Positions 1-8,090 are shown, numbered from the stretch's first letter. The stretch is 64,000 nt of DNA from Bin87 sp965116565 (GCA_965116565.1 OZ220699.1:1922001-1986000), one strand, 5' to 3'. Numbers and translations are program-made. Notes: generated from the sequence alone by a model not told the origin.

Positions 1-2093
1 CCGTCAACCCAAACCCGGTAGGAACCCGGTTGCATCGTTGCCGGCGCGGCGGGAGCGACCGCAATCACCAAACGATCTCCCGACACAACCTCCACCGCAA
101 GCGACCCTACCAGACGATCGCGTTCTGCGTCCCAAGTCAAATCCATTCGATGGGCCGGGTTTTCGGATCCGTCCAGGATCACCCACACAATCCAGTCTTG
201 GCGTACCTGGTTGTTGACCAGAACGAACCCGTCCGGCGCCCAATCGCCCGCGTCGGCTGCGTTGTCCCTTCCCGATATCTTGGGATCCTGAACGCACATC
301 CCCGGTCCGTTGATTGCGTCGTCCGTGACGTAGTGAAACCGTACCATCGCCTCGCGCCCGGCGTAATCGGCCAACGACGCCGTGCCGTCCTGCCATCCGC
401 CTGAGTCTCCGGTGTACCCATAACCGTAACTGTTTCCCACCGGGTTCGCGTCGGTCGTCCCCGAAGCCTGCAAAACGTCCCAGGTCGCCCCACCGTCCAC
501 CGATGCCGAAACATACAGGTAGTCCCACTCCTCCTCGATGTCGTGCCAGTACCGGTAGGTCAACTCGGGCTCGGCCCCATTCCCGGAAACCGCCGGAACC
601 GTCAGCCGTCGGGTGAGAGTCGCGGATATCGTGTCGCCGCGATTGCTCCACCAGCATTTATCGTCCACCTCGGTCGGAAGTAATGGAGTCGTGCCCAACC
701 CTTCAAAACGCACCGTGATCCCGTCGTCGACGTCCTGAAGGCGAACATAATCTATGGCGTATTGTGCCAGCGACTGCGACGGTCCGTCGTCGTCCGCATT
801 CTGCCTTTTGGTGATCGACGCCTGGACGTCCAGATTCCCGTATCCGTACCGGCCTGCCTCTTCGTCCAGCAGGTTCGCCACCATCCAGTCGGCGAAAACC
901 GTATGGAAATTTGCCTGACCCCCTACGGTGGCCGCCGAACCCCTTAGTGCCAGAAACTCATCGACCGCCTCAATGCCGTCGCTGTCGATCGCCAACAGGT
1001 CCTGCAACCCTCCTGCCGGCGCGTAATGTTCCCGCATGTAGTGGGCGAACAGCGCCGCCGCCCCGTAGTTGAGCCCGACGCTCCCGGAAAGATCAGCCGG
1101 CCAGTTCACCAGCGATGCGTAAGGGCGGCGCAAGTACCCAAATATGCTCCCGGCCCGGTAGCCGGCCTCTGTTACGGCAAGCTCAGATAGACCCTCGTTC
1201 AACCACGTGGCCTCGGAGTCGTCAGCCACCTGGTGAATCACGTGCTGCAACTCGTGCGCCAGGATGTCGAGCAGTCTCTCGTCCCCGTATGCCGCCGCGC
1301 GAGTGTTGATGTAGATGGCGGGCAACTCGTTGCTATAGGGGCTCACCGTGGATGGATATTGATCGCTCCCCGAAACGTAGCCGCCGACACCGGGAATGCG
1401 CCCGTTGATCACGTGCACCCGTTCCGGTTCGTCGCCCGAAGCGAACACGGCCTCCAATGGGGGGAAGACCTGCTCTTCCGCGTCAGCAACCGTGCGGGCA
1501 ACCTCGTCGTCCGATGCGTCATGCGATGCGCCCGCCCACCAGTAGGCGTTTTCGGAGATCGCGGCCAACCGGAACTCGTTCCGCACCATCGTCCGCTTTG
1601 GGTAGTCCAGGGTCCAGAAGTCCCGGAGATCGCCGACCTGCAATCCGGTGAGTTGTGCCGTGCTCGTCGTTTCCGGCTCCAGGCCTTTCCAGCGCATCTG
1701 TCGAGCCAGCAACAACAGGTCCCTGTCTGGCGGCGTCGGAAAATCGTCGGCCGTCATCGCGGCGCCGCGAATGCTGGCCGGCATTGCCCGTACGTTGGGG
1801 CCCGTCTCTCTCGGTGTGTTGGCAGAGGGGGCCGCGGTTGCGTGCGGAGCCGGCGCCAATTGGGTGGACGGTGCGGCCGCGGTTGGCGTCGGGGCGTTTG
1901 GCCGAGTGTTCGTCCCGGCGACAGTCGGCGCCGCGACCGGAGATCGGACGTCATCGGGTCGTTCATCCGGAGAGCACGCCACGCCCAACCACACCACCGC
2001 CAATAACGTCGCTAGCCACATCACCGGAGCCCACGCTCCTGACCGTGGCCGCGAGTCCTCGCAATCAAGCGCCGGTGTTGCCAGGTTGCTCAT
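1..2093 (-). CDS. Secreted lipoprotein zinc metallopeptidase (HExxH), 3' end beyond window
   Basis: The frame is open from an ATG at 2093 to the left edge (about 697 codons), so the C-terminus is missing. It begins with a hydrophobic signal ending in a lipobox (LGVAC, Cys about 40), then a Pro/Thr/Ala-rich linker. HELQH at residues 280-284 and NEGLSE with Glu 300 look like the zinc site of a gluzincin-type peptidase. From about residue 480 the sequence (WW, YRYWHDIEEEWDY, VDGGATW) resembles the beta-sandwich domain of immune-inhibitor-A-type M6 proteases. It probably acts as a surface-tethered protease. The start lies inside the end of pth (29-bp overlap), suggesting co-transcription. The HExxH peptidase call is firm; the family and substrate are not known. 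Confidence 0.8.
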   Translation of the reverse strand, partial: MSNLATPALDCEDSRPRSGAWAPVMWLATLLAVVWLGVACSPDERPDDVRSPVAAPTVAGTNTRPNAPTPTAAAPSTQLAPAPHATAAPSANTPRETGPNVRAMPASIRGAAMTADDFPTPPDRDLLLLARQMRWKGLEPETTSTAQLTGLQVGDLRDFWTLDYPKRTMVRNEFRLAAISENAYWWAGASHDASDDEVARTVADAEEQVFPPLEAVFASGDEPERVHVINGRIPGVGGYVSGSDQYPSTVSPYSNELPAIYINTRAAAYGDERLLDILAHELQHVIHQVADDSEATWLNEGLSELAVTEAGYRAGSIFGYLRRPYASLVNWPADLSGSVGLNYGAAALFAHYMREHYAPAGGLQDLLAIDSDGIEAVDEFLALRGSAATVGGQANFHTVFADWMVANLLDEEAGRYGYGNLDVQASITKRQNADDDGPSQSLAQYAIDYVRLQDVDDGITVRFEGLGTTPLLPTEVDDKCWWSNRGDTISATLTRRLTVPAVSGNGAEPELTYRYWHDIEEEWDYLYVSASVDGGATWDVLQASGTTDANPVGNSYGYGYTGDSGGWQDGTASLADYAGREAMVRFHYVTDDAINGPGMCVQDPKISGRDNAADAGDWAPDGFVLVNNQVRQDWIVWVILDGSENPAHRMDLTWDAERDRLVGSLAVEVVSGDRLVIAVAPAAPATMQPGSYRVWVD

Positions 2094-2730
2094 TGGGGTC
2101 CGGATGTTCCTGTCGCGGGTCGGTGTTGTACCGGTTCATGGCTATGTTGATCCCATCTGACAAAAGGCACTCCACCGCTTCTGCCGCCCGTCTGATCGCG
2201 TCGTTCACAGCAGGCGCTTCGTCCTCCGAAAAACGTCCCAGGACGTGGTCCACGCTGCCGGTCAATCCGGGGCCGCCGATCCCGATGCGCAGGCGTGGGA
2301 AGTCTGCCGTGCGCACGGTTCTGATGATGTCTTTGATGCCGTTATGCCCGGCGTCAGAGCCCCTCGCTCTCAGGCGGATGCGACCCAGCGGTAGCGCCAT
2401 CTCGTCGTACACCACCACCAGGTCGGCGGGCCTGCTGCCGAACCTTGCCAACAAATACGCCACCGACTCTCCGGACAGATTCATGAAGGTCCGTGGCTTT
2501 GCCAGCACTACCGGCTTGCCGTCTCGATAACCCTGCCCCAAGGCCGTCGTCCTGCGCCGGTCGTTGATCGCTATGCCCCACCGTTCCGCCAACCGGTCCA
2601 CGCAGCCGAACCCGACGTTGTGCCGCGTATCCCGATACCGTGGCCCCGGGTTTCCCAGGCCCACAATCAGACGTGTGTGCGTGCGTTCCTCTGCCTGTTC
2701 CATGAGCGACTCGACGTACAAGGTTGCCAC
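2065..2730 (-). CDS. pth: Peptidyl-tRNA hydrolase
   Basis: Cleaves peptidyl-tRNA released from stalled ribosomes, recycling tRNA in the cytoplasm. The 221-residue product carries the family landmarks in order: LIVGLGNPG, RHNVGF with the catalytic His, KPRTFMNLSG, and DAGHNGIKD. The GTG start is preceded by AAGG at a suitable distance; an internal ATG ten codons in (2703) would give the more usual length. It overlaps the downstream peptidase gene by 29 bp. Nothing unusual in the active site. Confidence 0.95.
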   Translation of the reverse strand: MATLYVESLMEQAEERTHTRLIVGLGNPGPRYRDTRHNVGFGCVDRLAERWGIAINDRRRTTALGQGYRDGKPVVLAKPRTFMNLSGESVAYLLARFGSRPADLVVVYDEMALPLGRIRLRARGSDAGHNGIKDIIRTVRTADFPRLRIGIGGPGLTGSVDHVLGRFSEDEAPAVNDAIRRAAEAVECLLSDGINIAMNRYNTDPRQEHPDPNEQPGNTGA

Positions 2731-2881
2731 GCCGCCTTGTCATTGACAAGTACGCCTCTCGCCTCGCCGCTGATCTCGCTTGGTTGCAACACCCGGCGCA
2801 GGAGCGGCCGATGTGTCACATCCTGATTGGAAAACCGGCCCGATCTTCCGAAACTCCCGTTGCCCCGCTCGAACGATGCGT

Positions 2882-2910
2882 TTGACGACCATCCGGTCCG
2901 ATGCTACTAT
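2882..2910 (+). promoter_or_regulatory. Sigma-70-type promoter for the universal stress protein gene
   Basis: TTGACG and TACTAT boxes separated by exactly 17 bp lie about 100 bp upstream of the stress-protein start. This implies a leader of roughly 90 nt that contains the palindrome at 2922-2939. Confidence 0.7.
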
Positions 2911-2921
2911 ATCTCTATAGA

Positions 2922-2939
2922 CAATAATGTTTATTATTG
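2922..2939. promoter_or_regulatory. Perfect 7-bp inverted repeat downstream of a -10 box (candidate operator)
   Basis: CAATAAT, a GTTT spacer, then ATTATTG form a perfect palindrome beginning 12 bp after the TACTAT box, so it covers the predicted initial transcribed region. It is strongly AT-rich in a GC-rich genome. Its place suggests a repressor or redox-regulator site, but no matching regulator is encoded nearby. Confidence 0.5.
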
Positions 2940-3006
2940 AACTGAATTTAGGTGTGGCAAATACAAGCAAGACCGTTGCCGATGGCAGCGTGCAGGAGGT
3001 CTCAAG

Positions 3007-3978
3007 ATGGCTCTGTTTGATAACGTGATAGTTCCCCTGGACGGGTCCAGATTATCGGCCCACGCTCTGCCAGCCGCTCAGTTGATGGCCGGCGCGTCCG
3101 GCGCGAAACTCACGCTGGTGAGTTGTTTCCCGGAGATTCCCGACTGGCAGGCCGACGCCAGCCGCGGCAGGCGGCGGGGTTCCATGTCAGTTGCCGAGCA
3201 CAACCGCGTCGACGCCTATCTGTCCGGCGAGCGTCTCCGGTTGGCTCGCCAGGGATTCGCGTCGCCCGTGGACATCGAGACCCGTGAAGGCCCCGCCCAC
3301 GAAATCATCGCCCGAGTCGCCGGCCGCAATCCCAACTCCCTGATTGCCATGTCGACCCATGGGCAGGGTGGGTTGCCACGGCTGCTCTCGGGCAGCGTGA
3401 CCGCGAAGGTGCTTGGCGCCGTGGATAATCCCACCTTCGTTGTCCGTTGCAACGAAGTGGATTGTCCGGTGGTTCCCCAATCCATTCACAACTTGATTGT
3501 GCCCCTCGATGGCTCCGCCGCGGGCGAGCCCGCTCTGCGCTATGCTGGAAATCTGGCGCAAGCTTTCGGGGCGCGCGTGACGCTGGCGCGGTCCATCGCT
3601 GACCAGGCCCATTTCCACCAGTTTGCGGACTGGTCCAGCGTCTATGGTGGTCCCGCGTTGGGTCGCTTCGACAGCTACGACCTGTTTCAGCAAGCTCAGG
3701 ATGACGCCCACGAATATCTGATGGGCGCTGCCGAGGGATTGTCGTCGGAGTTTCCGTCCGTCGACGTGGATGTGATCACGTCACGGAAATCCCCCGGTCG
3801 GTTGATCGTTGACCTTGCGGACGAGTTGGATCGCTCCATGGTTGTCATGGCTACCCATGGACGTCGGAGCCTGCGCAGGCTTTTGCTCGGTAGCGTCGCC
3901 GACCAGGTCATCCGCAACTCGCCGGTCCCCACGCTGTTGGTTAAGCGCGGCGCTCAATCGGGTGGCCCGGACGAATAG
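3007..3978 (+). CDS. Tandem-domain universal stress protein (UspA family)
   Basis: A 323-residue protein made of two UspA domains (about 1-150 and 160-318). Each ends with the nucleotide-binding signature: STHGQGG followed by GSVTAKVL in the first, ATHGRRS followed by GSVADQVI in the second. Both domains therefore look like the ATP-binding type. USPs act in the cytoplasm in stress resistance. An AGGAGG ribosome site precedes the ATG. It is transcribed alone from the promoter at 2882-2910 and followed by a hairpin at 4010-4031. Confidence 0.93.
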   Translation: MALFDNVIVPLDGSRLSAHALPAAQLMAGASGAKLTLVSCFPEIPDWQADASRGRRRGSMSVAEHNRVDAYLSGERLRLARQGFASPVDIETREGPAHEIIARVAGRNPNSLIAMSTHGQGGLPRLLSGSVTAKVLGAVDNPTFVVRCNEVDCPVVPQSIHNLIVPLDGSAAGEPALRYAGNLAQAFGARVTLARSIADQAHFHQFADWSSVYGGPALGRFDSYDLFQQAQDDAHEYLMGAAEGLSSEFPSVDVDVITSRKSPGRLIVDLADELDRSMVVMATHGRRSLRRLLLGSVADQVIRNSPVPTLLVKRGAQSGGPDE

Positions 3979-4009
3979 ACTGCGCGCAACGACTGGGGTT
4001 CATGGCTTT

Positions 4010-4031
4010 GGGGCGAATTCCGGTTCGCCCC
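4010..4031 (+). terminator. Hairpin after universal stress protein gene
   Basis: Perfect 8-bp stem GGGGCGAA/TTCGCCCC with a 6-nt loop, followed by a weak T-rich stretch. It is placed between the stress gene and the next promoter. Confidence 0.5.
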
Positions 4032-4088
4032 GTGTTTCGCTCACCCGGTACCCAGTACGCATGCAGCAGCCTGTTGTCATTCGCGCCT

Positions 4089-4117
4089 TTTACAGTGAAT
4101 CCGAATCCTGCTATAGT
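4089..4117 (+). promoter_or_regulatory. Promoter for the selenothioredoxin-like lipoprotein
   Basis: TTTACA, a 17-bp spacer, then TATAGT with a TGC extension directly upstream of the -10 box. Transcription should start near 4124, leaving a leader of about 70 nt. Confidence 0.7.
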
Positions 4118-4139
4118 CGAATCGCGTACTTGGCGCGTC

Positions 4140-4157
4140 CCCCGGCCCAAGCCGGGG
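4140..4157 (+). other. Leader hairpin upstream of the thioredoxin lipoprotein
   Basis: CCCCGGC, CCAA loop, GCCGGGG: a perfect 7-bp GC stem in the predicted 5' leader, 35 bp before the ATG. It is not followed by a T-run, so it does not look like an ordinary terminator; it may stabilise or regulate the mRNA. Confidence 0.5.
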
Positions 4158-4192
4158 CTTCTATTTGCGACTTTTTCGATGGTTGAGGATCC

Positions 4193-4918
4193 ATGCCGCG
4201 AAACCGAAACGTGACGGTCGTCTTGACCATCCTCGCCGTCGCGTGCTGTAGCTTGTTCGCGGCCGCTTGCGGTGCGTCCTCGGCGTCGCAGCCTGATCCT
4301 GAATATGTAGCCACCGTCCCGGCGTTGCTCCCCACTCTGCAGCCAACTGATGCGCCGGTTATGCGGTCGGAAACCTCAACCCCTCCGACGGCTGCCGCGA
4401 TGGCGCCCACCGACACACCGGTACCGCCCACCTATACCCCCAGACCGGCGCCCACCTACACCCCGAGGCCGGCGCCACCCGCTTCCACCGCGGGCGATCG
4501 ACCCACGGGTACTCTGTTCCAGGCCACCACCCTTGATGGAATAGAGGTCAATCTGACCGAGACCTACGGCACCCCGACGCTGCTGGCCTTCTGGGCGCCC
4601 TGGTGACCATATTGTGCGCGGGAGTTGCCCGCGGTCGCCTCCCTCTATCGGGATGAACTGGCTGACGCAGGCATTGACGTCATCGGAGTGTCCCAGTTCA
4701 ACACGACCGAGGTGGCGAGCAAGGAATTTGTCGCGCAGCACAATCTCACTTTCGCCAATTTCTACGATCCCGATTCGGCAGTCGCCTCTGCCTACGGCAT
4801 CAGGGGCGTCCCGTCCTACGTTTTCCTGGACAAAGAGGGCAGGATCGCACGGACCAGTTCCGGCGCCCGCGGGGTCGACCTCATCCAGTCAATTCTGGAT
4901 GAGTTGAGCGTCGAGTGA
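4193..4918 (+). CDS. Thioredoxin/TlpA-like lipoprotein with in-frame TGA, probable selenoprotein (U-P-Y-C)
   Basis: Read through a TGA at 4604-4606 this is a single 241-residue protein. It has a lipoprotein signal (LFAAAC), a Pro/Thr linker with a repeated TYTPRPAP unit, then a thioredoxin fold starting near residue 105. The TGA (codon 138) falls inside FWAPW-TGA-PYC, exactly where TlpA/ResA proteins have the nucleophilic Cys of WCPYC. The rest of the fold continues in the same frame, including the cis-Pro loop GVPSYVF. A perfect hairpin follows the TGA (4617-4633). The simplest reading is selenocysteine insertion giving a surface-exposed thiol-disulfide oxidoreductase. A nonsense mutation or sequencing error is the alternative, made unlikely by a second gene with the same arrangement at 52094-52582. 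No selenocysteine machinery is in this window. Confidence 0.82.
4607..4633 (+). promoter_or_regulatory. Candidate bacterial SECIS element
   Basis: Ten nt after the TGA, CGCGGG (4617-4622) pairs perfectly with CCCGCG (4628-4633) around an AGTTG loop. The loop starts 17 nt after the TGA and has G in its second position, which fits the usual bacterial SECIS description of an apical loop 16-37 nt downstream with an early G. The hairpin lies wholly within coding sequence. Confidence 0.7.
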
Positions 4919-4928
4919 ACTTGGCTTG

Positions 4929-4937
4929 TGCTATAAT
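4929..4937 (+). promoter_or_regulatory. Extended -10 promoter for the rpsF operon
   Basis: TGC followed directly by a perfect TATAAT, 35 bp upstream of the rpsF start. No good -35 is seen at 16-18 bp, so this is an extended -10 type. Confidence 0.6.
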
Positions 4938-4972
4938 CTCGTACTGTTCTTACTATTTCAGGAGATTCCAAC

Positions 4973-5809
4973 TTGCGTCACTACGAACTCGTTGCCATCC
5001 TCAGTCCCATGTTGAATCAGGACGACGCGTCCTCCACTTGGGATGAGATCAAGTCCTACATCACCAATCGCGAGGGCGAGATCACAGCGGAACAAACTTG
5101 GGGTACCCGCCGCTTGGCCTATCCCATCCGCAAGGGCAACTACAATTTCCTCGAAGGATCCTACTACCTCAGTTCCTTCGCCGTTGACAGTCCGTTCAAC
5201 AGGGAACTCGAAAACTACCTGCGCCTCCACGACAACGTGCTGCGTGCGCTCGTCGTCCGTTGCGACGGGCCGCTGGAAGACAAACCCGCTCCCGGCCCCC
5301 TGACCGCACCGTCACGTTACATCCCGCCCGGGCGAGGGCGGCGCAACGATGGCGGCGGTCCGATCCCCGAAGCGCCGGCCCCAGCCGCCGAGCGCGCACC
5401 GAACCCACCCGCGGCCGCAAGTCCGGCGGATGCCTCGACAGCGCCATCCCCCGCGCCGAGCGCACCTGCCGACGCACCGGCTGCCGAATCTGTGCCGCCT
5501 CCCGCGCCGAGCGCACCTGCCGACGCACCGGCTGCCGGATCTGTGCCGCCTCCCGCGCCGAGCGCTCCTGCCGAGGCACCGGCTACCGAATCCGCGCCGC
5601 CTCCCGCGCCGAGCGCTCCTGCCGAGGCACCGGCTACCGAATCCGCGCCGCCTCCCGCGCCGAGCGCACCTGCGGACGCACCGGCTGGCGAATCCGCGCC
5701 TCCCCCCGCACCGGTGGAGCCCGCGTCCGGTGAAGCGGACCCCGCTCCGGAAGCGCCCGCACCTGGGGACACCGCATCCGGCGAATCCGCTGCAGGAAAC
5801 GAAGCGTAA
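4973..5809 (+). CDS. rpsF: Ribosomal protein S6 with long Pro/Ala-rich C-terminal tail
   Basis: Residues 1-95 are a normal S6 domain (RHYELVAILSP, TWGTRRLAYPI, LRALVV), which binds 16S rRNA and S18 on the platform of the 30S subunit. The protein is 278 residues, nearly three times the usual length. After a basic GRGRR patch the tail is Pro/Ala/Ser/Glu-rich and contains five copies of a 17-residue unit (5450-5704). The TTG start has GGAG upstream. It is followed within 7 bp by ssb and then rpsR, the standard order. Confidence 0.95.
   Translation: MRHYELVAILSPMLNQDDASSTWDEIKSYITNREGEITAEQTWGTRRLAYPIRKGNYNFLEGSYYLSSFAVDSPFNRELENYLRLHDNVLRALVVRCDGPLEDKPAPGPLTAPSRYIPPGRGRRNDGGGPIPEAPAPAAERAPNPPAAASPADASTAPSPAPSAPADAPAAESVPPPAPSAPADAPAAGSVPPPAPSAPAEAPATESAPPPAPSAPAEAPATESAPPPAPSAPADAPAGESAPPPAPVEPASGEADPAPEAPAPGDTASGESAAGNEA
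5450..5704 (+). repeat. Five tandem 51-bp repeats in rpsF
   Basis: Five in-frame copies of a 51-bp unit encoding PAPSAPA[D/E]APA.ES.PP. Copies three and four are identical at protein level and nearly so in DNA, consistent with recent slippage or unequal crossing-over. The repeat leaves several other frames open, which gives long false ORFs on both strands. Confidence 0.95.
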
Positions 5810-5816
5810 TCTGTCC

Positions 5817-6335
5817 ATGAATAAGATCATTATCATCGGCAATCTGGGCCGCGACCCGGAGATGCGCTATTCCACCTCTGGCAACCCGATGACCTCGTTC
5901 AGCATCGCCAGCAACCACCGGTATACCACCGCTGCCGGCGAGCGCCGCGAGGAGACCGAGTGGTTCAACTGCACCGCTTTTGGACGTTTGGCCGACACTT
6001 GTAACCAGTATCTGGCTCGTGGGCAGCAAGTTTACATTGAAGGGCGCCTACGCTCGAGGCAGTACGACCGCAGGGACGGCACCCCCGGGTTCTCTTTGGA
6101 TGTCACAGTGACTGACATGCAGATGCTCGGTAGGCGCGATGACCAACCCGACGGCGGCTATGGTGACCAGCGCGGCGGCTATGGTGACCAGCGCGGCGGC
6201 TACGGTGACCAGCGCGGCGGTTACGGCAGCCCCCAGGGTGGCGAATACGCCGGGTCTCGCGGCGGCAACTACGGCTCCTATGGGGCTGGAGATCCAGGCA
6301 ACGAATCGACCGAGGTCGACGACCTGCCTTTCTAG
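5817..6335 (+). CDS. ssb: Single-stranded DNA-binding protein
   Basis: A 172-residue SSB with an N-terminal OB-fold (NKIIIIGNLGRDPE, FNCTAFGRLAD, YIEGRLRSRQYD) covering about residues 1-105. A Gly/Tyr-rich disordered linker holds three GGYGDQR repeats, and the acidic tip DDLPF is the normal docking peptide for replication and repair partners. It sits between rpsF and rpsR. The ATG is 7 bp after the rpsF stop. The upstream frame is open only because of the rpsF repeat. Confidence 0.96.
   Translation: MNKIIIIGNLGRDPEMRYSTSGNPMTSFSIASNHRYTTAAGERREETEWFNCTAFGRLADTCNQYLARGQQVYIEGRLRSRQYDRRDGTPGFSLDVTVTDMQMLGRRDDQPDGGYGDQRGGYGDQRGGYGDQRGGYGSPQGGEYAGSRGGNYGSYGAGDPGNESTEVDDLPF
6153..6215 (+). repeat. 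Three tandem 21-bp repeats in ssb
   Basis: Three near-identical copies of a 21-bp unit encoding GGYGDQR in the disordered linker of SSB. Confidence 0.9.
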
Positions 6336-6372
6336 GCAAATCTCACTGACGACAACTGGAGGAACCCTCTAG

Positions 6373-6819
6373 ATGACTACTCCCGCCCCGTCCTCTCCTC
6401 CCCCGTCCGAAACTCCGCAAACGCCGGCGCCTGGCGCTCCGGCGCAACGTCCGCCAGGATCGTTCGGCAACCGGCCCGGCGGCCCTCCCGGTGGCCCCGG
6501 CGGACGGCCTGGCGGCCCGGGTGGACGCCCCCCTGGAAGGGGCGGCCCGCGCGGAGGCGGTCGTGGGGGTAGGCGCTACGGCCCACGGCGGCGCGTATGC
6601 GCTTTTACGGTCGAAGGCGTGGTTCCCAACTACAAGGATGTTGACCGCCTGCGTCGTTACATCTCAGAGCAGGGCAAGATCGAACCAACCCGCAAAACCG
6701 GTACCTCAGCCAAGAACCAGCGGCTATTGGCTCAGGCTATCAAACGCGCTCGTTACCTGGCTTTGCTGCCCTACGCTCCCGAGCATAGCATCAACATCGG
6801 TATGCGCAGCGGCCGGTGA
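6373..6819 (+). CDS. rpsR: Ribosomal protein S18 with Pro/Gly/Arg-rich N-terminal extension
   Basis: The last 75 residues are S18 (CAFTVEG, YKDVDRLRRYISE, IEPTRKTGTSAKNQR, AIKRARYLALLPY). A 70-residue N-terminal extension precedes it, first Pro/Ser/Thr-rich, then GGPGGRP-type repeats and RGGRRYGPRRR. The total of 148 residues is about double the usual S18. The start has AACTGGAGG upstream. S18 binds S6, whose tail is also extended here. Confidence 0.95.
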   Translation: MTTPAPSSPPPSETPQTPAPGAPAQRPPGSFGNRPGGPPGGPGGRPGGPGGRPPGRGGPRGGGRGGRRYGPRRRVCAFTVEGVVPNYKDVDRLRRYISEQGKIEPTRKTGTSAKNQRLLAQAIKRARYLALLPYAPEHSINIGMRSGR

Positions 6820-6860
6820 TAATTGGCAACCACAACCCCCGCTGCCTACCACGCTGACAT

Positions 6861-8081
6861 ATGCTGAACCTGCCGCTGCCCTGGAAACGCAGCGCTGATA
6901 CGGCCGCCGAGGATACCCCGGACGTATCGGACAGACGGCCGCCCCGACGGCGCGGTGGCCGTAACCGTCGATTGGGCACAACCGACGAGAACGCCGCCCT
7001 GGCTGCCAGGCAGCGCCGCAGTGCCGAACGCCGGCGCCAGCGCATCGCCATAATCCTGGGCGCCGTGCTCATTCTGGTCATCGCAGGCGTGGTGATGGCC
7101 GGTGTTTATCAGGCCTTCATCCACCCGCCGCGTGTCATGGCGGGCGAAGTCCGTGGCGTGCGCTTCACCATGGGTGATCTGGTGGAGCGAATCCGCGTGC
7201 TGCAGGGCATCGATCGCTATCAGGGTGGCCAGGTTGACCTCAGCACGATCCCGTTCCAGCTACTCACTGACCTGATCCACGCTGAGATTTTGCGCCAGGC
7301 TGCTCCCGGTCTCGGCATCAGCATCACGGACGAGGAAATAGAAGAGGCCATCAGGACTCGATTCCGTCCGGAACCTCAGCCTGGGCAAGAGGTGGACGAC
7401 GCTCAGTTGGACGCCGAGTACCAGAACACCTACACCGGTTTCCTGACGCAGGTGAACCTGACCGACAATGCTTACCGTCGCATTGTCGAGGAACAGTTGC
7501 AGCAGCGGGAACTTTTCTTCGGCTTTCTCTCTTCACTTCCTGAAGAGTCGCCCCAGGTGGAACTCCAGGCCATCTCACTGAGCATTAATTCCGACGCCGC
7601 TCCGGAGGCGGTCAAGGAACGGCTGGAACTCGGCGAGGACTTCGGCACCGTGTCTCGCGAAATCTCCGGCAACGACGGATATATCGGCTGGGTGCCCGAG
7701 GGCGCGTTCCCCGAATTCGATCGCTATCTGTTCGGAGAAACCGTTGTTGACGAAAACGGGGAGACGGTGCGCAAACCCGCGTTGCTGGAATCAGGTGAGG
7801 TTTCGGACCCCATCTTCGAGGAACAGACCATATTCCTGATCCAGGCCGTTGGTGATGTCGAGACTCGGGAGATTGAGCCGGCTATGCAGTTTCAGATGGC
7901 CGGCGCCCGCGTGGAACAGTGGAAGGACGACCAGCTTCTCCAGGGCACAACCGAGGGTTGGGTCAAGATCAATTTCGACAGTAATCGGTACTCCTGGGTG
8001 ACGGAGCAAGTCCGGCTGACCCGGCCGCGGGTCACTCAGGAACCTCCGGAACAACCCCTTGGTCTCCCCGGCCCCAGGTAA
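6861..8081 (+). CDS. Membrane-anchored PpiC/SurA-like peptidyl-prolyl isomerase
   Basis: A 406-residue protein with a basic, disordered N-terminus of about 60 residues, one transmembrane helix (about 62-84) and a large external part. The N-terminal external helices (LLTDLIHAEILRQAA, ITDEEIEEAI) match SurA/PrsA-type chaperone arms. The region around GEDFGTVSREISGNDGYIGWVPEGAFP is a parvulin core. It likely assists folding of exported proteins. No ribosome site is obvious at the ATG. The homoserine dehydrogenase gene begins 10 bp downstream, so it may head that operon. Confidence 0.8.
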   Translation: MLNLPLPWKRSADTAAEDTPDVSDRRPPRRRGGRNRRLGTTDENAALAARQRRSAERRRQRIAIILGAVLILVIAGVVMAGVYQAFIHPPRVMAGEVRGVRFTMGDLVERIRVLQGIDRYQGGQVDLSTIPFQLLTDLIHAEILRQAAPGLGISITDEEIEEAIRTRFRPEPQPGQEVDDAQLDAEYQNTYTGFLTQVNLTDNAYRRIVEEQLQQRELFFGFLSSLPEESPQVELQAISLSINSDAAPEAVKERLELGEDFGTVSREISGNDGYIGWVPEGAFPEFDRYLFGETVVDENGETVRKPALLESGEVSDPIFEEQTIFLIQAVGDVETREIEPAMQFQMAGARVEQWKDDQLLQGTTEGWVKINFDSNRYSWVTEQVRLTRPRVTQEPPEQPLGLPGPR

Positions 8082-8090
8082 GCGGCTGAT

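Noticed and set aside
1233..2006. 257-codon ORF on the plus strand
   Set aside because: It is the shadow of the metallopeptidase gene on the minus strand, which has a signal peptide and HExxH motif.
4193..4606. Two separate genes, a lipoprotein ending at the TGA and a second starting at 4625
   Set aside because: The two parts are in the same frame, form a single thioredoxin domain, and the second has no ribosome site. A TGA read-through fits better.
5349..6335. Long open frame running through the rpsF tail into ssb
   Set aside because: The upstream part is a by-product of the 51-bp repeat in another frame. The real ssb begins at the ATG at 5817.
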